Source: Deltaproteobacteria bacterium (GTDB lineage: Bacteria > Myxococcota_A > Polyangia > JAAYKL01). Taken from it: DNA of 64,000 bases. The translations under genes and the position numbers were made by a program. Location: NCBI GenBank assembly GCA_030595125.1, contig JAUVDV010000005.1, positions 27,878 through 91,877 of the forward strand, read 5' to 3'. The notes beneath the pieces are model-generated. The model ran no database searches and was not told the DNA's origin. It worked only from the letters and a program-made list of their open reading frames with translations. Positions 17,101-24,569 of the stretch are shown here, one piece after another; position 1 is the stretch's first letter, and every line of letters begins with the position of its first letter.

Positions 17101-17360
17101 TGCGTCTCCTTGAATCCTGTTGTCTGATAGGTCTCTTCGTTATGAGATATCTGAGCCTGACAAATGTCCGAATACTGCCAACCAGGAGGAATCACCTCCA
17201 CTACCATTTTGAAAATATCGCCCAGTGACCTGTTGGGATCAAAGAGCACTTCTTCCACAGCATAAAGACATGACAGTTCTTTGGCGCGTTCCTGGAGCGT
17301 TGAAAGAAGACTACCCACCGCCCGTGTAGTCCGGCTGTGATCGTTGTCGTGCTCAGTCAT
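14163..17360 (-). CDS. GAF-like sensor + PEP/pyruvate-binding ATP-grasp + nucleotidyltransferase protein
   Basis: A 1065-residue cytosolic protein. Residues about 15-150 are a sensor-like module beginning LQERAKELSCLYAVEEVL with PPGWQYSD, shared with the kinase at 3362-4990. Residues about 330-720 are the ATP-grasp N-domain of PEP synthase / pyruvate phosphate dikinase: GGKSAGLFLANKIL, VRSSSLLEDRLGSAFSGKY, IQEVVGTRAGNYFLPSFAGV, VPGLGTRAVDR and IEFASVGNVLYLLQCRP. The swivelling His domain and PEP-binding barrel of true PEP synthase are absent. Instead there is a region with LMGPGRWGSRG and DLSFGTHFFQDL (about 770-850). Residues about 950-1065 are a minimal nucleotidyltransferase (LFGSTKNATAGPASDVDLLI, with GS and DxD). 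It overlaps its upstream neighbour by 8 bp. The reaction is unknown; regulation of carbon metabolism is inference. Confidence 0.78.
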   Translation of the reverse strand: MTEHDNDHSRTTRAVGSLLSTLQERAKELSCLYAVEEVLFDPNRSLGDIFKMVVEVIPPGWQYSDICQAQISHNEETYQTTGFKETQWTQCADIYAGESLSGRLLVSYNEDRPPADDGPFLKEESKLIETIADRLGHFILHQQTREMFRVLSRTPQRNNGGDRGEWRLALDLMWQTDPNLFGRIIRKMMNHLCWRGVDEAESLLARYGGGMWTDGVIGETNQPLKKTDTEGLVSLGEEAFRIATLYLSDLEILASIKKWIGEDKSGFLVRSLVNAHAPLSTITDALMKYQHLVHDKSELPRSALASACVSLTRRFFTDQLEFINIAKNHVEIEDFFELVGRMVSPAGSNGKLGGKSAGLFLANKILQNNNHHTGDLGEIRVPKTWYVASDGLLEFVRFNAIEDVHEQKYKTVEEVRQEYPHLVKVFKNLHFPQEMKKGLSMALDDFGDVPLIVRSSSLLEDRLGSAFSGKYKSLFLANQGDKEARLEALMDAIAEVYASTFGPDPIEYRAERGLLDFFEEMGIMIQEVVGTRAGNYFLPSFAGVSFSNNEFRWSSRIRREDGLVRIVPGLGTRAVDRLTDDYPVLAAPGQPRLRVNASFEDMVRYSPKYLDVIDLVNNKFQTMEFSSIIRDLGNEFPQIEQIVSVYSDDRLKAPNALTTDYREDDIVITFEGLFRNTPFLKQMRAILQTLEESMGTPVDIEFASVGNVLYLLQCRPQSHSMDVESAQIPKHIPPENLLFSANKYISNGRIPDITHVVYVSPDEYGKLEDHSSLVSVGMAIGQLNKLLPKRQFVLMGPGRWGSRGDIKLGIRVTYSDINNTAVLIEIARKKGAYVPDLSFGTHFFQDLVEASIRYLPLYPDDKGISFNEDFLSNSPNLLKNILPQFGDLEKVIKVIDIQKVTDGKILRILMNAAREEAVGILCPPESPVAYEDESMESRGLEIEDHWKWRHRMAERIGATLDAQRYGVDGIYLFGSTKNATAGPASDVDLLIHFSGNEQQRRELEHWLEGWSNCLDELNYLKTGSRSDGLLDVHIITDEDIEKRSSFAIKIGAVTDAALQLPLKKE

Positions 17361-19080
17361 GATGTACTACTCCCCGACCGTTTCTGCCGTCCACCTTTAC
17401 GGTCAACGGAGAATCGACACGGACGTGCTTTGTGTATTTGTGCTCAGAGATAACCTGTTGACGCTCGATCCACTCCATATCCAGCTTGAAGCCTTGCCCG
17501 GAAGGCACGTGGAAATAGCTGACGTCGAAGCTGGTCATGTTGTGGAAGAAGTGTGACCCCTGACTGAAATCAGATCGAGCCTCCTCCATCTCCGCCTCGA
17601 CGATCGCTTTGGCTCCGGAGATTTGATCCCAGACTACGGGTATGCCGCGCCATGGATCGGTGGTCCCCCAACGACCATATCCTATCAACAGATATGGTCT
17701 TTCTTCTTTCTGGAGATGGGAGTTGATTCGGCCGATTTCCTGCGCGGCAATAAGGCTGTTCTTGGGTTCGAAGGTATCAGGTCGCACGAATACGATATCT
17801 TCTATGACGCGATGCACCCCGTGTCCCATAACTCGAGTCGAGAATACTACACTGTCGGGTGACTCACTCGTCCATGCGTCGATCTCAATTTCGGACTGGA
17901 CGCTTGCGGTTGGTCGCACCTGGAGCAATCCGAATCGTCCATCGAATCCGCGGCTCTTGCTGAAGGTTATTGCAAACTCGATTTCGACGTTCTCGCCGTT
18001 CGATTTTTCACATACCGCCAGAACATTGCGGATTATCGTGTTCAACGGCGACTCATTCAGTCCGAGCGCGGGCGCAAAATTGATCACCCTTGGACCATTC
18101 GCGCCTATCCCCATTTCAATTCTGTCTGATGGGGCGTTGTACGTAGAAGCTATCCGATGAAGAGTGTTGTCATATTCGGCATCACTGAGAAGCCCTTGTG
18201 CCAGGAATTCGTTCTCCTGGGTGGGATGATATTCGGAGATACTGCTCATGTTGACGGCCCAGAAATTGTTCTGAGTGCACTTCAATAGATCGGAGATGCC
18301 GTTGAATGGAGGTGGAGACATAGGGTAGGCCGGGCAATACGACCAGGTAGGCTCTCCATCGACAATGGCCTTCCCGAGTCCGAGCGCCAGATTTACTACT
18401 CCGTCAGCCGGCTGCGCATGTCCAAACGGATAGTAGTTATGTGAGCGTGCGACGCCCGAGATGTCAGGATAGAATCGATCATTGTGCCTCGTGCCCACCA
18501 CCTCCTGAATTATTACGGCCATCTTTTCGTCGGAGGAATTCTTCCCGATTGCTTGCGCGTAACGACGTGCTCCCTCGAAGAAAGTCGAGGCGTAGACGAG
18601 CTTGATCGCCTGCACAAGTTTTTGAAATCGCTGATCCTCATTGGGCTGGTTGTTTGGGATCATTTTTGTTGCGTATACACCAGCAAATGGGTGTTTGAGC
18701 GCATCCTCGAGCATGCTCGAAGAACGCACTGCCAGGGGCATGTTAACTTCTCTTGCAATAGATCGCAGGTCGCCCACAAGACGAACCGGAAGGGATGCAT
18801 TTTGAAACTCCTCGGCAATACGATCATCGGGAATTTTGCTCAGGGCGGCATCGTAGAGCCGGTTTTGTTCCATGAAATCATCGAAAAGATCGGTCGCGAT
18901 AACGACCATCCTGGGGATGCTGATAGTGACTTCACTATCAGTATTGATTGTGGCGTCCGCCTCAATTGCTTCAGTGATATCAACCAGGCCTGTAGCCTTT
19001 CCCCCTATTGCACCGGAGCCGATGCGTAGAGGGTACATATCGTCCGTGTAGAATCTTCTCTGGAATTCAGCCAGCTTCAT
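17353..19080 (-). CDS. PEP/pyruvate-binding ATP-grasp domain protein (PpsA N-domain type)
   Basis: A protein of 575 residues from ATG 19080; a TTG at 19140 in frame would add 20 residues but would overlap the gdhA end. The N-terminal two-thirds is the PEP-synthase ATP-grasp fold: GSGAIGGKATGL, VRSSSMLEDALKHPFAGVYATKM, IQEVVGTRHNDRFYPDISGVA, LGLGKAIVDG and GLLQVRPTAS. The His swivel and PEP barrel of PEP synthase are missing. The C-terminal part has LIGYGRWGTTDPWRGIPVVW and SQGSHFFHNM, matching the tail domain of the following gene. The two genes are paralogous in domain order and probably work together. Transcription with gdhA is likely (35-nt gap). Catalytic role unknown. Confidence 0.78.
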   Translation of the reverse strand: MKLAEFQRRFYTDDMYPLRIGSGAIGGKATGLVDITEAIEADATINTDSEVTISIPRMVVIATDLFDDFMEQNRLYDAALSKIPDDRIAEEFQNASLPVRLVGDLRSIAREVNMPLAVRSSSMLEDALKHPFAGVYATKMIPNNQPNEDQRFQKLVQAIKLVYASTFFEGARRYAQAIGKNSSDEKMAVIIQEVVGTRHNDRFYPDISGVARSHNYYPFGHAQPADGVVNLALGLGKAIVDGEPTWSYCPAYPMSPPPFNGISDLLKCTQNNFWAVNMSSISEYHPTQENEFLAQGLLSDAEYDNTLHRIASTYNAPSDRIEMGIGANGPRVINFAPALGLNESPLNTIIRNVLAVCEKSNGENVEIEFAITFSKSRGFDGRFGLLQVRPTASVQSEIEIDAWTSESPDSVVFSTRVMGHGVHRVIEDIVFVRPDTFEPKNSLIAAQEIGRINSHLQKEERPYLLIGYGRWGTTDPWRGIPVVWDQISGAKAIVEAEMEEARSDFSQGSHFFHNMTSFDVSYFHVPSGQGFKLDMEWIERQQVISEHKYTKHVRVDSPLTVKVDGRNGRGVVHHD

Positions 19081-19115
19081 GTTTCTGCTTTTGCTGTCAT
19101 CAATACGATCAGTGC

Positions 19116-20402
19116 TCAGATCCAGCTTCTGTCTTTGCAAGCTTGCGCAACCCGGCTGATGGCAATTACATACGCCGCATCCCGCGTGGATAGTTTTTTC
19201 TTTTTGGCGAGCTCACTGACCGCGATAAACGCCGAAGTCATCTTCTGATCGAGCTTTCCAAGCACTTCGTCGCGCTCCCAGAAGTAGTTAATGTTGCACT
19301 GGACCTGTTCGAAGTAGCTGCAGATAACGCCGCCCGCGTTGGCAATGAAATCCGGTATGACGAAGACACCCATTTTCTTGAGAAATTTGTCGGCTTGCGG
19401 GGATGTTGGTCCGTTGGCGCCCTCTGCCAGGATCTTGACACTCGGTTTGATGCTTTGCACCGTATCGGCGTTGACCTGATTCTCCAGCGCTGATGGCACC
19501 AGGATATCAACCGGTTGTTCGATCCAGGCATCCCCGGGCTGCAATTGGTATCCCAACTCCGTAGCTTTCGCCCTGTCAATGCACCCGAACCTGCTCGTAA
19601 TGCCTTGCAGCTCGGCCAGATCGATTCCGTCTTTTCTTGTGTACGAATACGCAACCTGGTCGTTTTGATCCCAACAAGAAACACAGACTGTCTTTCCGCC
19701 GAGCTGGTGATACAGATCGATTGCGTATTGGGCGACGTTGCCGAACCCCTGGAAGGAGGCAGTGGTGTCCTCGCACCGAATCCCCAGCTCCTTCAACGCT
19801 TCTCTGAGGGTGAAGACCACGCCGTAGCCTGTGGCCTCCTTTCGCCCAAGGGACCCTCCCATCCCCACGGGCTTGCCGGTGATGAAGCCGGGATACTTGT
19901 TGCCCTGGATCGTCTCGTATTCGTCGAGCATCCAGAGCATATGCTGGGCGTTGGTCATGACGTCGGGCGCCGGAATGTCCGACAAAGGTCCGATGTTTTT
20001 GGATATCTGACGGACCCAACCTCTGCATAGTCGCTCCTGTTCGCCGGTGGTCAGGTCGTGCGGATCACAGATGACGCCGCCCTTTCCACCTCCCAGCGGG
20101 AGGTCTACGACTGCGCACTTCCATGTCATCCACATTGCCTGCGCACGAACCGTGTCAATGGTCTCTTGTGGGTGGAACCGAATGCCGCCATTGAAAGGTC
20201 CTCTGGCATCGTTGTGTTGAACGCGAAAGCCTCTGAAAATTTTGGTGGATCCGTCATCCATCTTGACTGGAATGGCGAAATTGAATTCGCGCATTGAATC
20301 CCGCAGGAGGTTCCTGGTTGGAGCGTCGAGATCGAGCTTGTCCGCAATGTTGTCGAACTGCTTCTGTGCCGTCTCGTACGGGTTGAATGATGAGTGGGGC
20401 AT
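19116..20402 (-). CDS. gdhA: Glu/Leu/Phe/Val dehydrogenase, glutamate dehydrogenase type
   Basis: A 428-residue amino-acid dehydrogenase interconverting 2-oxoglutarate, ammonia and glutamate with NAD(P)H. The substrate domain has FRGFRVQHNDARGPFNGGIR and DLPLGGGKGGVICDP (the GGGKGG lysine is catalytic in the family). The Rossmann domain starts FQGFGNVAQYAIDLYHQLGG. The length is normal for hexameric GDH. ATG 20402 was chosen because AAAGGAAC lies just upstream; a longer in-frame extension to 20489 lacks family similarity. The segment IPAPDVMTNAQHMLWMLDEY is typical of bacterial and archaeal GDH-II. It heads a minus-strand cluster with the two ATP-grasp genes. Coenzyme preference cannot be assigned by eye. 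Confidence 0.92.
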   Translation of the reverse strand: MPHSSFNPYETAQKQFDNIADKLDLDAPTRNLLRDSMREFNFAIPVKMDDGSTKIFRGFRVQHNDARGPFNGGIRFHPQETIDTVRAQAMWMTWKCAVVDLPLGGGKGGVICDPHDLTTGEQERLCRGWVRQISKNIGPLSDIPAPDVMTNAQHMLWMLDEYETIQGNKYPGFITGKPVGMGGSLGRKEATGYGVVFTLREALKELGIRCEDTTASFQGFGNVAQYAIDLYHQLGGKTVCVSCWDQNDQVAYSYTRKDGIDLAELQGITSRFGCIDRAKATELGYQLQPGDAWIEQPVDILVPSALENQVNADTVQSIKPSVKILAEGANGPTSPQADKFLKKMGVFVIPDFIANAGGVICSYFEQVQCNINYFWERDEVLGKLDQKMTSAFIAVSELAKKKKLSTRDAAYVIAISRVAQACKDRSWI

Positions 20403-20528
20403 GGCCTTGTTCCTTTCCCTGGATCTCCTGCATTTGGAGTGGGTAAAAAACGTTGTCATGAGCATAGCGGTGACGCCGGTCGGGCGCAAGGATACTGGTG
20501 GCAGATGTGGACGAAATCTTCGGCTAGT

Positions 20529-20939
20529 TTAGAGCCCCTGGATTGGAACCTTACAGCGGCGGGCGGCCTTGCGGATTGCCTTGTCCATCGTGGCGATCGG
20601 CAGGCGACGCCGCATCGCCAGGTCGAGATAGGAAGCGTCGTAGGAGGTCAGGCCGGTGTCGCGGGCGAGCGACAGGATTTCGCCCATGATGCGGTCTCGC
20701 GACTCGATCTCGACATGGATCGGCAACCGGTGCAGGAGCGCGAGAAAGGCGGTGCCGTCCGCCCTGGATAATCGCTTGCCGCGTTCCGCCGCGAGAATCA
20801 CGTTGGCCACCTCCAGCGGCCAGATGGACGGCGCCACGGCCTCCTCGGCTGCCAGCATGCCGAGCGCGTCGTCGGCGTATCTGGACGACTCGTCCTCAAA
20901 ACACCATGCCATTACCACGGAGTTGTCGACTACGAACAT
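20529..20939 (-). CDS. PIN-domain VapC-family toxin
   Basis: A 136-residue PIN-domain ribonuclease, the toxin type of VapBC modules, which typically cut tRNA or rRNA. The acidic metal ligands are in place: Asp5 in FVVDNSV, Glu in PLEVANV (about residue 43), Asp in SYDASYLDLA (about residue 100) and Asp in IATMDKAI (about residue 118). Its ATG directly follows the stop of the antitoxin gene, so the two are coupled. The length is normal for the family. It could be inactive, but no ligand is missing. Confidence 0.88.
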   Translation of the reverse strand: MFVVDNSVVMAWCFEDESSRYADDALGMLAAEEAVAPSIWPLEVANVILAAERGKRLSRADGTAFLALLHRLPIHVEIESRDRIMGEILSLARDTGLTSYDASYLDLAMRRRLPIATMDKAIRKAARRCKVPIQGL

Positions 20940-21179
20940 TTATCGCCTGCCCTCTTCTATCATCTCTTTGATTGATGATTCGCCCAGGCTCCGTCCCTTG
21001 CGGAAAGCCCTGAGCTTTTCGATTACAATAGTGGGGTCTTCTACAATAGACGGTTCGGACGGCTGCAAAACAGCCACCGGGACGCCGTGTTTCGTGATAG
21101 TTATTCGCTCCCCCTGCGCAACTCGTTTGAGAAGCTTGGGCAGATGGGTCTTGGCTTCGTATGCGCCGATCGTGTCCAT
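20940..21179 (-). CDS. Phd/YefM-family antitoxin
   Basis: A 79-residue antitoxin beginning MDTIGAYEAKTHLPKLLKRV, the Phd/YefM DNA-binding fold, with the family stretch GERITITKHGVPVAVLQP. The C-terminal 30 residues (KLRAFRKGRSLGESSIKEM) are the flexible toxin-neutralising tail. GGAGGAAATCC precedes the ATG at 21179, which decides the start; an in-frame codon 15 nt earlier is less likely. It precedes the PIN toxin with no gap. Autoregulation is suggested by the tandem 11-bp repeat just upstream. Confidence 0.88.
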   Translation of the reverse strand: MDTIGAYEAKTHLPKLLKRVAQGERITITKHGVPVAVLQPSEPSIVEDPTIVIEKLRAFRKGRSLGESSIKEMIEEGRR

Positions 21180-21200
21180 GGATTTCCTCCGCAACCTGTT

Positions 21201-21222
21201 TAGACCAGTCTTAGACTAGTTT
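21201..21222 (-). promoter_or_regulatory. Tandem 11-bp operator-like repeats upstream of the toxin-antitoxin operon
   Basis: Two adjacent 11-bp repeats, TAGACCAGTCT and TAGACTAGTTT (8 of 10 leading bases identical), lie 21 nt upstream of the antitoxin start. On the minus strand they overlap a possible -10 (TAAACT) spaced 17 bp from TTGCGC. This fits autorepression by the antitoxin or the toxin-antitoxin complex (inference). Confidence 0.45.
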
Positions 21223-21339
21223 AATACCGAAAGCCGAATAGCGCAATAGAAATTTGCGGGAAATCCCCAACCCCCGTCTTTGCTCGATAATCGCCTTCTC
21301 CGACCGGAGAGGGAAAAGTGACTGGCACCGACAGGGGGG

Positions 21340-22467
21340 CTAACTTCCATCTTGATTTCTTATTCTATTTGCAACGTACTGGAACGGACTATCTATCACT
21401 TTCCCTGTGTCAATATCGATTATTCCTATGATTCGAGAGAGCTTGAAATGACGGACCTCTTCTCTTAAATGGCATAGCCCGACAACCAGCCAATCTCCGT
21501 CCAGTGTAGCCTGGTAGCTCGAAACGGACACTTCTCTCTCTGTTACTTTTCCGTTTTGATCTGCATATCGAATCTGGAACTTCTCTTTGGTTGAAACTGT
21601 TTTCCCCCACAGTTCAGAGAATCTGGATATCTCGCTCATACCCCTGGGCTCGTAAAGGCTTGGAATTCGTTTTGGCACCGGAGAGAACCCACGTCTGGGA
21701 CCGAACTGACAGTTGTGAGGAAACCTGGCAAGAGCGTCGGCGCAATCAACGTCTTGGAAATTCATCTTTTTAAAATCACTTATCTCAAACACAACGGAGA
21801 GAACTGGTGCAATTTTCTGTATACCATCCGTCGGATCGACGGAACTCGTCAGCACATGAGAAAAAACTACCGGCACCCCGAGCAGGGCAAACAACTCGCG
21901 TGCGATTCTAAAAGCACATCCCGCGACATAAGAATGCATGAGCCTGTTCTGGCGTTCATTCGAAAGTTTTTTTTGGAAAAATACTCCGTTGGGGCGTCTG
22001 CAATAAACAACCGAAGGAATAATGCCATCGAATTTCAATAGAATGTTGGCCTCAACATACCAACCCTCTTCCAAAGAGAAGCGAATTTCTGCGCTTAAAT
22101 CATCGAGGTTTCCGAAAGGATTTTTTCGCTTTATCGCCTCAAGATACGCGTCGGGATCTTGGGAGACAATTCTCTTTGCCAACTCCTGGTCCAGCTTGTG
22201 TTCGGCAATATCCTTCTCGTATTCTGCTTTTGCCTCGATGTATTCCGCGTTAAGTTTTCTCTGTTTTTTCTTGGCAAGCCCAAACAGTTGATCAAAAAAA
22301 CCGGGTGAATAGTTTTTCCAATTTGCCTGTATCCTAGTCGTTTTTTCGCGTGAATGTTGCGCACGAGATGAGATTGGCTCCTCCAATATTCTTCGCCAAT
22401 CGATTTCCGGGCCACATTTTTTGTGAACGCTCTCCAGCCGTCGAAGATGTTCCTCTGTAAACGGCAC
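21340..22467 (-). CDS. Hypothetical protein with C-terminal WYL-like domain
   Basis: A 375-residue protein. The C-terminal 75 residues (IRYADQNGKVTEREVSVSSY, DGDWLVVGLCHLREEVRHF, KLSRIIGIIDID) follow the WYL-domain pattern: a beta strand, an R/E pair, a cxxR and a final RI segment. WYL domains sense ligands, often nucleic acid, in bacterial transcription regulators near defence genes. Residues about 75-110 are a charged, Lys/Glu-rich helix, possibly a coiled coil. The middle 200 residues are not recognised. No helix-turn-helix is obvious. Codon use is more AT-rich than in neighbouring metabolic genes, and the flanks are a toxin-antitoxin pair and a dinD gene, which hints at an acquired stretch. 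Confidence 0.6.
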   Translation of the reverse strand: MPFTEEHLRRLESVHKKCGPEIDWRRILEEPISSRAQHSREKTTRIQANWKNYSPGFFDQLFGLAKKKQRKLNAEYIEAKAEYEKDIAEHKLDQELAKRIVSQDPDAYLEAIKRKNPFGNLDDLSAEIRFSLEEGWYVEANILLKFDGIIPSVVYCRRPNGVFFQKKLSNERQNRLMHSYVAGCAFRIARELFALLGVPVVFSHVLTSSVDPTDGIQKIAPVLSVVFEISDFKKMNFQDVDCADALARFPHNCQFGPRRGFSPVPKRIPSLYEPRGMSEISRFSELWGKTVSTKEKFQIRYADQNGKVTEREVSVSSYQATLDGDWLVVGLCHLREEVRHFKLSRIIGIIDIDTGKVIDSPFQYVANRIRNQDGS

Positions 22468-22501
22468 CTTATTTACCTCTTTCTTTCATATCCACCGTAC
22501 T

Positions 22502-23542
22502 CTACGGGGGGCAGTTCGCCGGGACCGGCGTGCAGGAATCGTCGAGGTTATTATTAACAATTGTAGACATAGGTCCGCTTATAAGCTGGTCCAGCAGGTC
22601 GCACACCTCGCAGTCGGGAAGAACGTCGTTGTAGTAGATGTAAAAGTTCCCGGCCACCGAGTTAAGGGAACTCAGCCCGCCCAGGTTGGAGAGGGCGGGG
22701 TTGAGGTAAATGTACAACATGGCTCCGCCCACCGAGGTGATCCCGCTCAGCCCGTCAAGGTTTGTTAGGGCGGCGTTAGAATTGATGTTCAAGTTTCCGC
22801 CCACTGAGGTAATGCCGCTCAGCCCGTTCATGTTCGTGAGCACGTCGTTTGCGGCGATACTCAAATCCCCAACAAACAAGCCGGTTATGCCGCTCAGCCC
22901 GTTCAGGTTGGTGAGGGCGTCGTTGTAGTAGATGTATAAGTACCCACCCACCGAAGTAAGGGAGCTCAGTCCGTCCAAGTTTGTGAGACCTGTGTTGTTG
23001 ACACTAAGAGCACCCTCCACTGTCAGGAGGTTTGGCAGGTCCAGGTTTGGAAGCTCGGTAGCGCTGATGGTCAGGTTGCCGCCAATCGACTCAAGGTTGG
23101 GTAGCTCCACAGTGTCCATCCCATCGGCCCAGATGTAGAGATGACCATCAATGCAGGTATATGGCTCGATGAACGCTATGTCGAAAACGTTTTCGATGGT
23201 GTAGCTGCCGTCGAGGCAATCCGTGTCCGTGTCGGTGTCTGTGTCCGTGTCGGTATCGGAATCAGTATCAGAATCGGTGTCTGAATCGGAGTCAGAATCG
23301 GAATCTGTGTCCGCGTCGGAGTCTGTGTCGCTGTCTGTGTCTCCGCTGCCGCCGTCGATGCAGAATACAAAGCCCTGGCAGTCGGGGTCGGCGCAGTCGA
23401 TGAGGCCGTCGGCGTCATTGTCGGCAAGGTCCTGGCACTGGGCGGCGGAGATCTCCATTCCGTCAATGTCGTAGTTGTTGGTATCGCCGCAGCCGCTAAA
23501 AACCAGCGCGGTGGCGAGCGCCGTTAAAAGCAAGTACCTCAT
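22502..23542 (-). CDS. Asp-Ser linker LRR lipoprotein
   Basis: A 346-residue predicted outer-surface lipoprotein. The start at 23542 gives signal peptide MRYLLLTALATALVFSGCGD with lipobox FSGC. A short CQDLADNDADGLIDCADPDC motif follows, as seen in metazoan-like 'DxDxDG' lipoproteins of this lineage. Then comes an Asp-Ser/Asp-Thr linker of about 40 residues. Residues about 115-325 are leucine-rich repeats of the form GLSGITSVGGNLNINSNAALTNLD. The C-terminus (LPDCEVCDLLDQL...NLDDSCTPVPANCPP) is Cys-containing and recurs in the protein at 29764-30999. Binding or adhesion is inference. Confidence 0.78.
   Translation of the reverse strand: MRYLLLTALATALVFSGCGDTNNYDIDGMEISAAQCQDLADNDADGLIDCADPDCQGFVFCIDGGSGDTDSDTDSDADTDSDSDSDSDTDSDTDSDTDTDTDTDTDTDCLDGSYTIENVFDIAFIEPYTCIDGHLYIWADGMDTVELPNLESIGGNLTISATELPNLDLPNLLTVEGALSVNNTGLTNLDGLSSLTSVGGYLYIYYNDALTNLNGLSGITGLFVGDLSIAANDVLTNMNGLSGITSVGGNLNINSNAALTNLDGLSGITSVGGAMLYIYLNPALSNLGGLSSLNSVAGNFYIYYNDVLPDCEVCDLLDQLISGPMSTIVNNNLDDSCTPVPANCPP
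23220..23342 (-). repeat. Hexanucleotide-based Asp-Ser/Asp-Thr coding repeat
   Basis: About 20 imperfect 6-bp units (GA[TC]-[AT]C[N] on the coding strand) encode alternating Asp and Ser/Thr. Slippage would change linker length in frame. Confidence 0.8.
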
Positions 23543-23635
23543 TGCCCCAAGCCTTTCGTTGTAAACGTGAAGGCATTCTAGCATTGATAGGGGATGTTTG
23601 TTCATAAAGAACATTAGTCCAATAGCACTTTTACA

Positions 23636-24490
23636 TTACTTTTTTTCGCTCTTGATTTTCTTACGCCGTTTCGTCTCCAGTTTTTTGATGCTCTCCGCGG
23701 TGGGAAGATCCTCGGGCATCGTGCCGCCCAATTCCTCGATGGTTTTACGAATTTTTGCCCCTACGTCCCTGTGCATCTTATTCGCTGCGGTTTTGCCACG
23801 AACTTCTTCGCGTCGGAGTTTCTCTTCTGTCTGTGTTGCTCGAAATAAATTGGCAGCCAATTCCGTGCTTCCCATGTGGTCGAGGATTTTCTGGCTCTTC
23901 TTCAGGCCTTTGTAATGGTGGATGTCTTTTGCTCCCAGTCCCCCATAAAGCCCCATGTACCCATGGTTTTGAAAAATGGCATAGTCAATCGGCTTAACGA
24001 CGCCGGCTCCCCTGGCAGCATCTGCAAGTTGCGTGTTGTGCCGCCGCAATTCATTGCGCAACAGAAGCCTACGATCCTCTTCTATCTCCTGATCCAGCCG
24101 AAGTTCGTCTTCGATTTCCTGTCGACGGGTTTGCACCGCAAAATAGGTTTGACCCTGTGCCACGATCTCTTTTCGCGGATCTGCGTTCTGAACCGCCAGG
24201 TAGCAGGCGTATCTCGACATAAAAACGGACTTTACGGCCCGGCGTCCGCCCTTGCCGATTGAGATCATTTCGGTGACGTCAACGAAATGATCCTCGACGC
24301 GGTGTCCGCTGTTGAAACAGGCCAGCTTGGCCTTTTCGACGACCGCTTCGAAATTGCGATAGTCGCCGTATTCCATCACGGCGGCAAAGTCACGACTCGA
24401 CCAGTATTCCGCTCCTGAGTCGTTCGTGTGCCGAATACGCTCAAACGGCGAAATATGCCCCGCTGAAGGCCTTTTTATGTTGTTACTCAT
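23636..24490 (-). CDS. dinD: DinD-family DNA-damage-inducible protein
   Basis: A 284-residue protein matching DinD: the N-terminal BRO/KilA-like domain (ISPFERIRHTNDSGAEYWSSRDFAAVMEY), then YACYLAVQNADPRKEIVAQGQTYFA and the C-terminal segment DYAIFQNHGYMGLYGG. In E. coli DinD is an SOS-induced protein that antagonises RecA filaments. The C-terminus is Lys-rich. No LexA box was identified by eye upstream. Homologues are patchily distributed and often mobile, and the neighbours here (toxin-antitoxin, WYL-like protein) agree with that. Confidence 0.88.
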   Translation of the reverse strand: MSNNIKRPSAGHISPFERIRHTNDSGAEYWSSRDFAAVMEYGDYRNFEAVVEKAKLACFNSGHRVEDHFVDVTEMISIGKGGRRAVKSVFMSRYACYLAVQNADPRKEIVAQGQTYFAVQTRRQEIEDELRLDQEIEEDRRLLLRNELRRHNTQLADAARGAGVVKPIDYAIFQNHGYMGLYGGLGAKDIHHYKGLKKSQKILDHMGSTELAANLFRATQTEEKLRREEVRGKTAANKMHRDVGAKIRKTIEELGGTMPEDLPTAESIKKLETKRRKKIKSEKK

Positions 24491-24509
24491 ATTTATTTGT
24501 TCACAGTTC

Positions 24510-24528
24510 CCGGCGCGTTGCGCCGGGA
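24510..24528. terminator. Perfect 8-bp hairpin between the ligase and dinD genes
   Basis: CCCGGCGC / GCGCCGGG with a 3-nt loop. It is placed after the end of the acetoacetyl-CoA synthetase gene on the minus strand but lacks a clear T-run. It could be a terminator or a dispersed palindromic repeat. Confidence 0.35.
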
Positions 24529-24569
24529 TGGTATGTGTCAGCCTTTCAAGTCGAGAGCAAGTCCCGCTT

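Noticed and set aside
14163..19080. True phosphoenolpyruvate synthases
   Set aside because: The phospho-His swivel and PEP-binding barrel are missing in both proteins.
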